Below, piece after piece: positions 1 through 10,918 of a stretch of 64,000 nt of DNA. This DNA comes from Sternotherus odoratus (taxonomy: Eukaryota > Chordata > Testudines > Kinosternidae). Made by a program: the position numbers and the translations under genes. Numbering within the stretch: the first letter of the stretch is position 1; the number at the start of each line of letters is the position of its first letter. The stretch is taken from NCBI GenBank assembly GCA_032164245.1, contig JAVMKO010000001.1, forward strand, positions 79,295,892-79,359,891, written 5' to 3'. A model generated the notes under the pieces. The model saw nothing but the letters and a program-made list of their open reading frames with translations, had not been told where the DNA came from and searched no databases.

Positions 1-454
1 ACCACTGTCAGCCAGAAGGACTGTCTCCAGTCACCACGGCAACAGCCTAGAACCAGGTTTATAATCTTCACTTCTGCAGTGTCCCCCCCCCCCCCCTGCT
101 CTCACCCCTTCTCTTGTGCGTGAGCCTGTAATTAATTTCAACTGCTGACAAAGCTGGTATTCAAAATCTGCATCATTCAGTCAGAAGTTTCATTACTAAT
201 TAACTTTTTTGAAGTTCAAGTCTTCTAATTACAAGTGAATTTTCCCCCTTTCTCCCCAATTCATTTTTCTTTTTCCAGAGCTGTTCCTCTCCCACCCCCA
301 CCCCCCTCTGCTCCAATCCCTTCTTCTCCTGTCACTGTTCCCCTTCTCGTTCTGAGTTCTGGATCCCAAAGGGATGGAGAAGTGACAACACACTTTCACA
401 ACAAGGCCCGTAGCCATAGGTGGGCTTAGGAAATGAAAACCAGAACTCAGACAT

Positions 455-779
455 TGTCAAAATGGATCAGATCAGCTTTATGTCTAGTCCAGCATCCTCT
501 CTGACAGAGGCCAGCAACAGACGCTTCAGAGGAAGGTGCAAGAAAACCTGTAGTGAACAGTTCTGTAATAACTTGCCCTCAGGGGAAGTTTCTTCCTAAC
601 CACTGTCAGTTAGCGGTTGATTTATGCCCTGAAACTTAAAGGGTTTATCTCTCTCATTTAAATTATTTTTGTCCTATCTCCTATACCCATGGATTACTCT
701 CATTAGCCATATAACTGTCTCCTCCTTTCAGAATCCTGTTAAGCTCTTGGCTTCAGTGCTGTCTAATAGCAATGAGTTT
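455..779 (-). repeat. CR1 LINE 3' region, left part
   Basis: This matches, from memory, the reverse complement of the untranslated 3' part of an amniote CR1 LINE, including the stretch about blemished 'tctagtccagcatcc' and the later 'aatcctgttaagctcttgg'. It stops abruptly at 779, and the next part of the same repeat resumes at about 1372, so something was inserted between them. It is diverged and has no open frame. Confidence 0.6.
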
Positions 780-1371
780 TGTAACAGGACGGCTTGCCCC
801 ATATGGGCTGGAGGCCTGAGGGCAGCCAACCCCTATTACTGAAGAAACTGCTACAGCCCTACTCTGCCACATTAGCAGCCTGGATGGAGCCTGATGGAGG
901 GCAGCAGGGAGATACAAAGAAAGGGGAACCACGGGGAGTGAGAAAGGCTCCTGCCAGGGGAGTTAAGTAATCAGAGCCAGCAGGCTGAATTCCAGCCAGG
1001 TAAAGCCTCCCAATGACTGTGATTAGGACCCAGCCCTCGGAAGGAGGACTGGGATCTCCCCACTGAAGAGAAAAGAGACATTGAATGGGGTTTGGGGGCA
1101 TCGAACTCCTACTTGGGAGGAGACCCTTGAACTGGGACCCATCTCTGGGAAGAAGGGCTGGGTGCTTCCTCGCCTAAGGAAAGAGAGACTCTGAACTGGA
1201 GCTGGGGCCTGGAGAGCCAGGGTGTCCCCAGAGAATTAAGTAAATTGGACCCCAGAAGGGGAGTGATGGGGCCTTGAAGGGAAGGAAAGAGAGGCAGGAT
1301 GCAAGAGAGTGATCTCTGGCCACAAGGTGGCGCTCAGGAAGCAGCCAGTCCTATTCTAGGCTCCAGATCCA
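780..1371. mobile_element. probable solo LTR nested in a CR1 copy
   Basis: The 592-bp block interrupts an otherwise continuous CR1 3' region. It begins TGTAAC and ends CA, and is flanked by agttt (775-779) and ggttt (1372-1376), a 4 of 5 match that suits a diverged 5-bp target duplication. It is purine-rich, with repeated 'gaactgggac' and 'gggaaggaaag' type phrases, and has no coding capacity. The boundaries rest mainly on the CR1 continuity. It could instead be another kind of insertion. Confidence 0.5.
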
Positions 1372-1500
1372 GGTTTATTAAGCTTTGCCTGAGAAATATG
1401 TCCCTGTTATCAGTTCTACATTTGTTGGCTTTCAACTTCAGTGACAATTCACAGTGCCAGTCCTCTATCTCCTTCCCTCATCCTCTTGTCTATTGATTTT
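1372..1500 (-). repeat. CR1 LINE 3' region, right part
   Basis: This is the continuation of the CR1 copy that breaks at 779. The phrases 'ttatcagttctacatttgttg' (in pieces) and 'cttcaacttcagtgac' follow the order expected in this CR1 subfamily read on the opposite strand. Confidence 0.5.
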
Positions 1501-4239
1501 CTAGCAGCTGGACAGCACACACTTTCCGGAGCATTAGCTAAATGGCTAATTGTCCTTTAACTTCTTCTCTCAATCAGTCAGGGTGGTGTTGGAAGTGGGA
1601 AGCTGAAGTCTACTTTTGGGGATGTGTAGGACACCATCTTGGGCTACAACAGGATCACCGCCTGTCTTAAAAATATGGTTAACCTTGGATTTTCCACATC
1701 AGTCTTCAAAGACTTAGTATGTGGAACAATTAAAGACATCTTCATTTATTTTAGGCATCTGTATGTCATGAAAATACATTATGATAATTAATGCACTGAT
1801 GTGAGACCATGAGATGAAACTGAAAACATAGCAATGTGGTGAAAGTGGGAAATCATTTGGTTTCAATTCCCATAGAACAAGTAACAATAGGAGGGAAAAG
1901 TTGGCACAAAATGGATTACTATCAGCCACAATCACTTCTGTTTCTTTTAGACAAAAAACAAAACTAAGTGAAGTCCAAGTGGTGTGCATTTGCAGGCATG
2001 GCCCACTTCCCTGCTCTCCCTAGACTAGAGTCCACTTTATAGCTCATGAGAGAACATCAAACCCAGAAAGTTTCCTACTGGCTGAGATCCCCGACAATTT
2101 AAAATATAGATTAGTTTCCATGGAGAACAGTACGATCATTGGGCTGACATCCTGATAACCTTTCAGCCCTTCTCCCCATTATATACCTTGTGTCAGCCCA
2201 CTCCCAAAACCTCTTGGGCCAAATTAATCCTTGGCATACCTCTACTGGGATTATGTCAGGGAAATTTAGCTTTGGTGACTGGCCAGCCATGGTAACAGAA
2301 TTTTTTCAGTCCTATGGGAAGAACCAGTTAGAGACTGTAGGGAGTCTACAATGGTAACAATGGGGGCACTACACTGGAAGAGTTGCTCTAGGATGGAATA
2401 GTAGTGGAAGCTGTAGATCCCCTCGAGACATACAACCCAAAACACACACGCATGAGCAACCCATCCCAAGTACCACACAGTGACACATAGTCCCATCCCT
2501 TCTTCACTTTGAATTCCTGCCAGTCAGCAGTACTCACGAGAAGTTGTCACCCTGCCTTTCATGGAGGCAGTTGTGGGCACTTTTCCAGCTAGATGAGAAT
2601 CACTTTAGCATCATCCTCTCCTCCCTGCTTCTCTCTCCCTCCCCCGCCCTTCCCACCATCTTTTTGCTTGGTTCACAGCCACTTTGTTTCAATCAGTCAG
2701 ATTTCTGATTATTATACTTTCCTTCCCTCCCCTTTAAATAGCCTTGTTCAGGACTGGAGAGCAGAGCTGCATTTATTCCCTGGCTCACTCTCTCTCTCTC
2801 TCTACGTATCCCTAATTTAGGATCATGGGGAGGCAGCGGGATGTCCGTGGTTGCTGCAGGACTGATAATATTTCATTTATAGTGGGAGGAGTGACTTGCG
2901 CTATGAAGGATAAAGAGACCAGTAGCTCCAGGGAATGAAATTCTCTCACTCTCTCTCCACTGCCCCCTCCTCTTCCTTTTGTTTTCCTTTTGCAGATTTT
3001 CTCTTGGGTGGGTGTCTATTCTTGTTCTCCAAACCCTCTTTTTTCTTCACTCATCTTTATCTGCCCCATGCTCTTTTTCTATAGGACAAGCATGTAACAA
3101 AGGAGCAGCAACACAGTTCCCTTAAGTCATAACCTGCAAGTCTGATCCACCAGAAAAGCCGAGTAATAATCAGAATCTATTGCCCATTGAAAATTCCAAT
3201 ATTTCACCATTTTTTCATCCGAAATTGGATAGAAAAGTAAAAAAAAAAATTACAGAAAGATAAGCTCCAAAAAATTCCAATTGGAAATGTTGAAACGTTT
3301 CAACATTGTTGATCTAACTGACACCTTCTGACATTCCTGAAATACAGTGGTTCAGTTTGTTGACATGAATTGAAACATCCTGTTTCTAGTCAGTATAACT
3401 AGGCACTGCATTGTCCTATGATACCAGATTGCCTTTTGGGAATTATAGTCTGGTGTTCCATGCTTTAATTCTTTCCCTTAGGTTGGGTCCCTAGTCAGCC
3501 TACTCAATCAGATGACTTATGATACGGTATATGGCTGGGTCATAGGGGAGATATATGGTCAGGTTTGCTGATGGAAAATTGAAAAATTTAGCAAAATTAA
3601 ATTTCCTGCAGAAAATTTCAATTTTGCAGAAACTGCATTTTTTAATGTCAATTGTTTTATTACATAAAAGAAGAGACAACAAAGTTCAGATAAAAATCAA
3701 AGAACCCACTAAGCAACAGCATCAGAGGCCAGATTCCAACAGTGAATAAGGCACCATGTTGAAATGGATTTTCTAACTTCTATAGACTTGTCAGACCGAA
3801 AACCCCAGATCTGGATTCAGATCAAGATTTTATAATTCAAATCTACCTCTAACACATGAACACTAATTCTGAATGCAATTGGGTCTTAAACCAAAAGTTG
3901 AGAGTGTTCAGATCAGAGGTTCTGGTCCCTGTCTGAATCAGCCTCCCCTCTCGCCCCCCGGATGCACAGATGAGAAGTCTCATTCAGTGTAAATCAAGAG
4001 TATTTTCATTGAAGTTAATGTATCACTACTGGTGTGAGTGGAGAATTAGGTCCATGAAGTTCAAATCTAGATAAATAACAGACCTAGACTCTAGAGTTTG
4101 AATCTGGGTTTCTAGCTCAACAGTTGTCCACTGATGTCCTTCCTCCTCCCCACTTCAAGGGGGAGAAGATGGTGACCCTGCAGCTGTGCCCATTTCATTA
4201 GAAGCTTTGAGAACACACATTGTCACTTCCCTACAGTGG
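1501..4239. other. unassigned sequence with small AT-rich repeats
   Basis: No gene is recognised here. There is a short CT microsatellite near 2788-2805. Around 3210-3310 and 3545-3650 the sequence is built from words such as ggaaatgttgaaac and gaaaatttc, which recur near 25530-25720 and 62995-63115 and may be one old, diverged AT-rich repeat family. The short open frames here have no recognisable motif. Confidence 0.3.
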
Positions 4240-4725
4240 CATAATGTTCAGAGCCGACGCCACATCACCTCAAGCCGTGACCTCATCAAATCTCATAACA
4301 TGACGCCGGGTCAGTGTTTGGATGGGAGCCCCCAGCAGAAAGCCAGAATGTTGCAGGAAGTGACATTTGTGACTCAACAGGAGGTGCTGTTTTCCGTGAG
4401 TCAGTACTGAACCAATGCCATCTAGAATAGTGTTAGAGCGCTCTGTTGCCAGATGAGACATGCAGTCCAGGTTCTCATCATGTGAGAATATTAAAAGACC
4501 CCACCGTCCTTTTTCCATGAATACCGTTATTAGCTCTGGTACCCTCCCCAAATTCAGATTTAGGTAATTACTTTCTGCTGGCCTAAAAATTCGTTGTGTG
4601 GTTTCTATTGAATACAATATTCTTCTGCACTTCTTGTGCTAAATGGTTGTGTAGGAAAGCTATACACTGTTAAACAGCTGCTACATTGTACCACAGAGCT
4701 AACTGCAGTTCAATGTTGGGTCATG
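4240..4725 (+). repeat. 5S rRNA-derived SINE (SINE3/DeuSINE type)
   Basis: The head resembles the 5S rRNA internal promoter region. It has 'gtgacctcatcaaatctc', then 'gccgggtcagtgtttggatg' and 'gggagccc', which parallel the 5S box A, intermediate element and box C order. The body, with 'gagtcagtactgaaccaatg', 'gccagatgagacatgcag' and 'attaaaagaccccac', matches a long 5S-derived SINE I remember as common in reptile genomes. It is non-coding and diverged. A pol III promoter would have driven it originally. An AmnSINE-like assignment is possible. Confidence 0.6.
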
Positions 4726-5559
4726 ATCAGTATATAAACATTGCACAATAGTTTGGGCTGAAAGTGTTACAGAAATGTGGGATATAATATATTATTAACT
4801 TATTATTATTAGAAAGCATGTGGGCAGAATTGAGGAACAACATTTGAATTCTTAGCCCGTGGGATCTGCACAGCTCCTCTGGTAGAAGAAACAGCAGGTA
4901 CTTTACAAGATCAATCAACTCAGTCAGTGGGGTAGGGACAAATCCCTGCATTCCTGGCTTCCCCTTGGCTTTATTATCTGGAAAGACTAACCCTGAAATA
5001 GATATTTCTCCCATCCTTCTCAGTGGTAAAGACCAATGTAAAGAAATCATTTCATTTCTCTGCAGCCAGCTTATCTCCCCTGTGAATGACTGCCCTCTGC
5101 ACACCCCGGTGGCCTAGCAGATCCTGAGTGGTGCTGGCTTCCTACTTTTAGTGTATGTAAAGGTTTTCTTATTATCTGTCTTAATATCTTTGCTATTTGC
5201 TCTTCAAATCTCTTCTTAGCCTCTTAATCTCCATTGGACATTTTACCTGCCAAAGTTTAAGTTCCCTATATTAGCTTTGCTTGTGCTGGATTTCATTGTT
5301 TAAAGGATACAATTTTTGGTATGAATAAATTGCTGCACATGGTGATCTAAATTAATGAACGGGATTCCCTCCATTTTGCGTTTTTTAAAGGAACTTTTGG
5401 AGGCCCACATTCAACACTGGGGTAACTCTATTGACTTCAGCCATGTTTAACAGGAATGTGACCTTAATTAGGTTTATATCAGTCTCCATGATGGCTCAAT
5501 GGACATTAAGTTTCCTAGCTTTTCCCTTCAGTCCATTTCCAATGCCTTAATATTTTTAA
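4726..5559. other. unassigned sequence
   Basis: Nothing recognised. The open frames on the minus strand (for example 4727-5104) have no domain-like pattern. Confidence 0.3.
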
Positions 5560-5875
5560 TTCCCACTTCTTGAAGTTTAGCATCCTGGACAGTATTACTA
5601 TTGTGTATTATTTGTACTGCAGTAGTGTACGAGGCGCCAAACAAGATCAGGACCCCATTGTGATGGACACGAGACAAACACATAGTGAAAGAGAGTCCCT
5701 GCCCCCCAAAAGTTCTCAACAGACAAGACATACAAAGGGTGAGAGGGGAAACAGAGGCAGAGAGGGAAACTGACTTGCCCAAGGTCACCCAGCAGGTCAG
5801 TGGCAGAACAGGAACAGAGCCTAGGTCTCCTGATTTCAAGTTCAATACCCTAACCCCCTAGTCAGCACTCCTAGG
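5560..5875 (-). repeat. MIR/CORE-type SINE
   Basis: The sequence reads as the reverse complement of a tRNA-derived MIR-like SINE. It contains 'gaccccattgtgatgg', 'agagagtccctgcccccc', then 'ctgacttgcccaaggtcacc', 'cagtggcagaacaggaac' and a degenerate tRNA head near 5840-5875. The same family recurs at 16370-16830 and 16960-17325. Confidence 0.7.
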
Positions 5876-6120
5876 CTCCCTCTCTCTCTCATTCAGTGTC
5901 TCAATTTCCCCCCCTCGATATTTTCCTGTACATAATTTACAGTATTTTTATCCCTCTTTTCTCCTCTTTCATTTAGATGCTTCTCTCTCTACCCTTCCTA
6001 CTTCAATCTCTCTTCTGCCCTGTCTCTTTCAATCTCTCCTTCCCCCAACCCAGGGCGAAGAGGTATGAAGGGAAACCAGTGTAAAGAAGAGAAGCTGCTC
6101 GTCCTTTATGCAGGCAGCCA

Positions 6121-6246
6121 AGGCCAGATTTTTAAAGGCATTTATGCACCCAAAGATGCAGTTAGGCACCTAGGGGGATTTTTAAAAGCATCTTGGCACC
6201 TGTCTGCATCTGTAGGCACCTAAATACCTTTAAAAATCTGCCCCCC
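6121..6246. mobile_element. short palindromic MITE
   Basis: The left arm 'ggccagatttttaaaggc' and the right arm 'taaatacctttaaaaatctg' form a long imperfect inverted repeat that spans the whole 126 bp, with 'ggcacct' blocks repeated inside. The structure fits a small non-autonomous DNA transposon common in turtle and archosaur DNA. No target duplication was identified. Confidence 0.5.
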
Positions 6247-6549
6247 TTCCTCCCATGTCCAAGAAATTCCCAGCATCCATAAGGGAGCCTGCCGCATGGG
6301 GAAAGCAAATCAGAGCCAAGCACATGCAGCGCGAGAGCAGCACAGGGTAATAAGAGTGACATGCACGACAGAAAGTAGGAAAGAAGCTGGGAAATGGCAG
6401 ACTGAACGGTCAAGAGCTGCAAGTCAAATGCACAAGCCACCAGTATGATCTGTTACATACAACAGAGCAGTGCTGGGCACTGTGGTAAAAAGGAGATGGC
6501 CCCACTGCATGTTCCCTCCACTCACAAGAACACCAGCTATATAGTCAAT

Positions 6550-7065
6550 GGGGAAGGGGTGGGGCGGAAGTACTCCAGAATCCACTGAAGCTTACTCCAC
6601 CTGGGAAAAGAACTGTCATTTACAACATTTACAAGCTGAAAAGTCCTACCCTCTAATCTCTCCTCATTTGAGACCTGTTCCAAACCCCTAATCATTTTAG
6701 TTGCCCCTCTCTGAACCTTTTCTGATGCCAGTATATCCCTTTTGAGATGAAGAGACCACATCTGTACGCAGTATTCAAGATGTGGGCGCACCATGGATTT
6801 ATATAAGGGCAATAAAATATTCTCCATCTTATTCTCTATCCCTTTTTTAGTGATTCCTAACATCCTGTTTGCTTTTTTGACTGCCGCTGCACACTGCGTG
6901 GATGTTTTTAGAGAATTATCCGCAATGATGCCAAGATCTTTTTCCTGATTAGTTGTAGCTAAATTAGCCCCCATCATATTGTATGTATAGTTGGGGTTAT
7001 TTTTTCCAATGTGCATTACTTTACATTTATCCACAGTACATTTCATTGCCATTTGCTATGTAATG
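6550..7065 (-). pseudogene. CR1 LINE, reverse-transcriptase C-terminal fragment
   Basis: The minus strand carries an open frame of 171 codons (7052-6537) that matches the C-terminal part of CR1 ORF2. It has DKCKVMHIGKN, NQEKDLGIIADNSLK, LLPLYKSMVRPHLEYCVQMW and VQRGATKMIRGLEQ in the order seen in CR1 polymerases. The catalytic palm lies upstream and is absent, so this is a dead 5'-truncated fragment. The frame runs on past the homology at both ends. CR1 moves by target-primed reverse transcription. Confidence 0.85.
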
Positions 7066-8208
7066 CAGTTTTTCAACCAGTGGGTCACAACCCTTTAAGC
7101 CCTTGGAGTTCAAGCACAATCCTTCAAGCTCAAGTATTCTCAGCCTCTCACAACACACAAATGGCACAGGCTTATCATTGCTGTTTATACAGTTTGGGCT
7201 TTTATAGTAAATGTAAGGGCCCCGTGAAAAGTTTTGACTTTGAAAGGGGACTTGTCCGCCTGAAAAGAAGAAAAAACTTGCATTAGGGCTAGAAGAAGCC
7301 CCATAAGCACTCGGATGGAACACGGAGCTACCGCATATTTTTTCATTAACTGTTTCCCTCTTTTCCTTTTTGCCCACCCCAGTCTCTCTATATTTCTTCT
7401 TCATTCTGCCCTCTTTTTAGCCCATTCTTCCTCCTAGCTTTTATCAGATTTTTTTCTTCTCTGATTCTTTCCACAAGTAAATGGAACATGAACCAAGTTG
7501 AACTTTCAATTCCACTATGCCTGAATGGGTTTAAAGGGAGGGGTTTTTGCCCACCCTCAGTAACAAGGCCATCACATTTTGAAGCCCACTTATTAGAATG
7601 GTAATGACACCCAGGGACAGATTTTGGCCCCCCTCTGCAGCATAAAGAGGCTGTCACACTCTCCCCGCTGGGCAATACCCCCCACGAAAGGGCAGTGTAG
7701 ATAGTGCTGTGCTGCCCTCCAGTACAGGCTTCAGTGTCAGGTTGGGCTAGAGGTGCAGCCAGAGTACACTCTGCTCCAGTGATTGTGGCCTGCAGGACAG
7801 CCCTCAGACACACATAAACCAGAGCAGCTCCCAGAACTAACTTGTGCTGGGGACCACTATTATAGACTCACTTTCCCAGACCACCCCGTCGAGGCAAAAC
7901 TTAGTGTTTCAGCAGCTCTGCATCAGCCTCCTCCTCGGCACTTCAATGGTCTGGTACTAAGGTGAGTTAGGTCTCTGGCCAGCTCACACTACAGTTCCAC
8001 CCCTTCCATGCGGCCACTGTTCTGAACAACGAATGTCAGACAAAATAATAGTAATGAACACAATGTCTTCTGCCCCACCTGGGCTCCCCTTCAGCCTCAC
8101 TCTTTCTGCAGAGAAGCAGTCAAAGGGCTTCTCCTGGACGTCCCTCAACAGAACAAAACACCCGACGAAATACAAACTAAGCAACTTCTGCCCACCCAAG
8201 GCTTGAGC
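7066..8208. other. unassigned sequence
   Basis: I see no gene or clear repeat. Open frames such as the 141-codon one on the minus strand (7813-7388) have no motif or repeat signature. Confidence 0.3.
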
Positions 8209-8216
8209 CTTTAGTC
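8209..8216. repeat. target-site duplication, left copy (hAT)
   Basis: The 8-mer ctttagtc directly precedes the hAT element and is repeated at 8655-8662. Confidence 0.85.
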
Positions 8217-8654
8217 CAGCGGTTCTCAAACTTATTGAGACCGCGAACCCTTTTCCTGTGCTGTCGGCGCGCCGTGACCCCTCCGGTCCGGCGGCCGGCT
8301 GCGGCGACCCCCCCCTCCCCAGTCCCCGCCATGGGCGGGCGGCCGGCTGCGGCGCGAACCCCCACCCCCGGTCCCCGCCGTGGGCGGGTGGCTGTGGCTC
8401 GACCCCCCCGGCCTCCGCCATGGGCGGGCGGCCGGCTGCGCCCGGGGCCCCCGTCCCCACCGCAGCCTGGCGGCTGGCTGCACCCAAGCCCCCCTCCCCG
8501 CTGCGGGCGGGCTACTGGCTGTGTGCCGGCCCCAGTCCCCGCAGCGGGCAGGCTGCCAGGTGCGCGCCGGCCCCCTGGCCCCGCCGCCGCGAGTTGCAGT
8601 GGCAGGAGCTCGCAACCCCCCGGGGGGTCGCGACCCCCAGTTTGAGAAACCCTG
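8217..8654. mobile_element. non-autonomous hAT transposon with internal minisatellite
   Basis: The ends are inverted repeats: the left starts cagcggttctcaaactt, and the right ends agtttgagaaaccctg, its near reverse complement. The element is flanked by a perfect 8-bp duplication, ctttagtc, the hallmark of hAT transposition. The interior is very GC-rich and made of degenerate repeats of a unit containing 'gggcgggcggccggctgcg' separated by C-rich runs. It encodes no transposase, so it would have been moved in trans. The long open frames across it (up to 219 codons) come from GC-rich repeats lacking stops. Confidence 0.88.
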
Positions 8655-8662
8655 CTTTAGTC
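8655..8662. repeat. target-site duplication, right copy (hAT)
   Basis: Second copy of ctttagtc, immediately after the right terminal inverted repeat. Confidence 0.85.
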
Positions 8663-9385
8663 CATCTTAGGTTCTCTCCAACTCGCTGCTCTTCCACAGA
8701 GTGCCAGCCCACAGGGCTTCCCTTCCTGGAGTCTTGCTCCTTTTTCAAGACCCATCACGGAAGTCAACTTCATTCCTGGAGCTTTCCCTTGGTTCTCCTT
8801 CTGCCTGGCTCCTGTCAGGCCCTTCCCACAGAAAAGAGAACTCCAGACCACCTCTATCCTGGGTCTCCTCCTGCTTCCCCTAACTATTCTGAACCATTCC
8901 TTTCAACTTCTCCCTGAGCCTGACCCATCCTCCAGGTGTAAACAAGGTGGAGCTAATCGAGCTCTCCTGCTTTGATCAATCCCCTCTCAGCTGGTGTGGG
9001 GTTTGCACACCCCATCACAGCCACACGCATCGCTGCAGCCATCCAGGATTAGGGAGGTACAAAGATGTCATAGCCTGAGCTGGGCTGCCTGCAAGGGCCA
9101 TCGCAGAATTTGGAGCATAGTGCCTACCCTACCACATATTTCTGCATAGAGTTTCTTATTCAGTATAGGGAAGAACATATGTAAATAAAGATCAAGTCAA
9201 GGGTGTACTATGTATTCAATTACACGGAAGAAATTGCACACGACCTACCTGGAATGCCTGGGAACAAGCAGAAAAGGGCTCGGTACCAGCTCCTGCTATT
9301 TGTTTCAATACATTTTCATTATTGAATTGTCACTGAATAAAACATTTACATTCAACTTTTCTGGACGTGTCTCCCTAGCTAAGGG
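8663..9385. other. unassigned flank of the retrotransposon
   Basis: No gene, RNA or clear repeat is recognised between the hAT element and the LTR retrotransposon. Confidence 0.3.
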
Positions 9386-9389
9386 GTAG
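9386..9389. repeat. target-site duplication gtag, left copy
   Basis: The 4-mer gtag precedes the 5' LTR and recurs at 14842-14845 directly after the 3' LTR. Confidence 0.8.
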
Positions 9390-9871
9390 TGTGGTAGACC
9401 CAGGGCAGGCAGCTGCCAGAAGGACCTGTAATTAGAAGGGTTACTACAGGGGAATGAGGTCCAGCTGAGCAAGGCTGCCACAGCCAGGAGCAGGGCCAGC
9501 TGAGGCCAGTTAAGGAGACTGCCAGAGCCCTTTAAAGAGACTCCTCCCCAGGGAGGAGCGTGGGAGTTTGAGGAGTGAGTTGGAGGCAGTAGGAGTGAAT
9601 TTGGTGAAAGCAGAGGAGTGTGCAGAGTAAGTGGAGGGAAGCAGGGACGGAGAGGCTGCTGGCAGGCAGGGGAAGGGAACAAAGGGTCCCTCCCAGGGGG
9701 AACCTAGCTTTCCTAGCCTGCAGGAGCCTGGCCCTGAGAGAGAGAGACAGGGAGAGGGCTGCTAAGGAGCAGCAGAAAGACGGGGTCTGCTTCAGCCTGG
9801 TCAGGGCGCCAGTGCTGTGTCAGAACCCAAAAGGACTTGAGTCAGGGGAGCAGAGGAGCCACCTTGTCACA
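9390..9871 (+). repeat. 5' LTR
   Basis: The LTR is 482 bp with TG...CA ends. Read line by line it is identical to 14360-14841. A TTTAAA box at 9531-9536, after a GC-rich upstream stretch, is a possible core promoter element. I saw no AATAAA signal. Since LTRs are identical at insertion, the lack of differences implies little time since then, barring gene conversion. Confidence 0.93.
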
Positions 9872-9873
9872 TG

Positions 9874-9892
9874 TGGTGTCAGAGGTGGGATC
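9874..9892 (+). promoter_or_regulatory. primer-binding site, tRNA-Leu type
   Basis: Two bases after the LTR the sequence tggtgtcagaggtgggat is nearly complementary to the 3' end of vertebrate tRNA-Leu, whose 3' end is ...ATCCCACTCCTGACACCA. Minus-strand DNA synthesis would start here. Confidence 0.75.
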
Positions 9893-9943
9893 TGAAGGGA
9901 ATAGACTTGGTGGCCAGCCCCTCCCCCCATACTCAGACGGAAG

Positions 9944-10918
9944 ATGGAAGAGGTGGTGAAGGCCTTGGTCCAGGCCACTGCGGCCCAGCAGGAAGCTGTC
10001 CGGGTGCAGCAAGAGACCAACCAGTTGCTGATAACCCAGGCCACCCAGGACCGAGCCACCTTGCAGGAGGTGGTACGGCAGATGAAAGCCCTGAGCACCA
10101 TGGGCCGTGGGGGGCCTGACGACCGGCCACTACGGGCCAGCCATTACCTACAGAAGATGACGGCAGGCGACGACACCGAGGCCTACCTGCTCGCCTTCGA
10201 GAGGACGGCCCTGCGTGAGGCTTGGCCCCGAGGACAGTGGGCAAGCATCCTGGCCCCTTTTCTGTGCGGGGAGGCCCAGAAGGCCTATTTTGACCTGGCC
10301 CCTGAGGCCGCTGCGGACTACCCCCAGCTGAAGGCCGAGATCCTGGCCAGAGCGGGAGTAACGCCAGCCCTGCGGGCCCAGCGGTTTCATGAGTGGAGGT
10401 ACGAGGTCGGCAAGACCCCGAGGACTCAGCTGTTCGACCTGATCCACCTTGCCCGGAAGTGGTTACGGCCCGAGACCCACAGCCCGGAGAAGATGATCGA
10501 GATCCTGGTGCTGGACAGGTATATGCGGGGGTTGCCACCTGAGCTAAGGGGGTGGGTCCGAAAGAACGATCCCCCCTCCTACGACGAGCTGGTAGCCCTC
10601 GTAGAGAGACACCTTGCCTCCCAGGAGTTGTCACAAACCACCATGGAGGGGCTGCGGGTAACTAGAAGGCCGGCTTCCGGACCTAAGCCCCGGATTGTCA
10701 AGACCCCAAGACGCTATAGGGAGGAAGAAGAGGAGGCCGGGAGACGGCCTGAGAGCTTGGACAGACTTGGGGACTGGGGGAACGGGACTCGGGGGGGTAG
10801 GGCCGAACAGCCCGAAAACTGGGGGGCTGTCCCGAGCCGGGAGACACTGATATGCTTGTGGGGAAATGGGACACCTAGCCGCCCAGTGCCCAAACCGGGC
10901 CGACCCCATGGAATGTGA
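9944..10918 (+). CDS. gag: Gag with SCAN-like capsid region
   Basis: The frame has 324 codons, and its ATG at 9944 is in good context (aagATGg). Residues 1-50 are rich in Q, E, V and L and probably coiled coil. Residues 75-140 look like a capsid N-terminal half. Residues 145-228 resemble a SCAN domain, with [46 protein letters not shown] and [12 protein letters not shown] in the order of SCAN helices. SCAN is a dimerisation domain of zinc-finger proteins related to retroviral-type capsid C-terminal domains. The tail (230-300) is charged and arginine-rich, as expected for nucleocapsid. The first cysteine of a zinc knuckle is at residue 304, but the frame then runs off the motif and the remaining ligands lie in the overlapping pol frame. 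Residues after 304 are therefore probably not native Gag. Confidence 0.9.
   Translation: MEEVVKALVQATAAQQEAVRVQQETNQLLITQATQDRATLQEVVRQMKALSTMGRGGPDDRPLRASHYLQKMTAGDDTEAYLLAFERTALREAWPRGQWASILAPFLCGEAQKAYFDLAPEAAADYPQLKAEILARAGVTPALRAQRFHEWRYEVGKTPRTQLFDLIHLARKWLRPETHSPEKMIEILVLDRYMRGLPPELRGWVRKNDPPSYDELVALVERHLASQELSQTTMEGLRVTRRPASGPKPRIVKTPRRYREEEEEAGRRPESLDRLGDWGNGTRGGRAEQPENWGAVPSRETLICLWGNGTPSRPVPKPGRPHGM

Noticed and set aside
4240..4340. 5S rRNA gene
   Set aside because: It is too diverged from 5S and continues into a SINE body.
8235..8917. Frames of 136-219 codons on both strands
   Set aside because: They run through the GC-rich minisatellite of a hAT element. Lack of stops follows from base composition.
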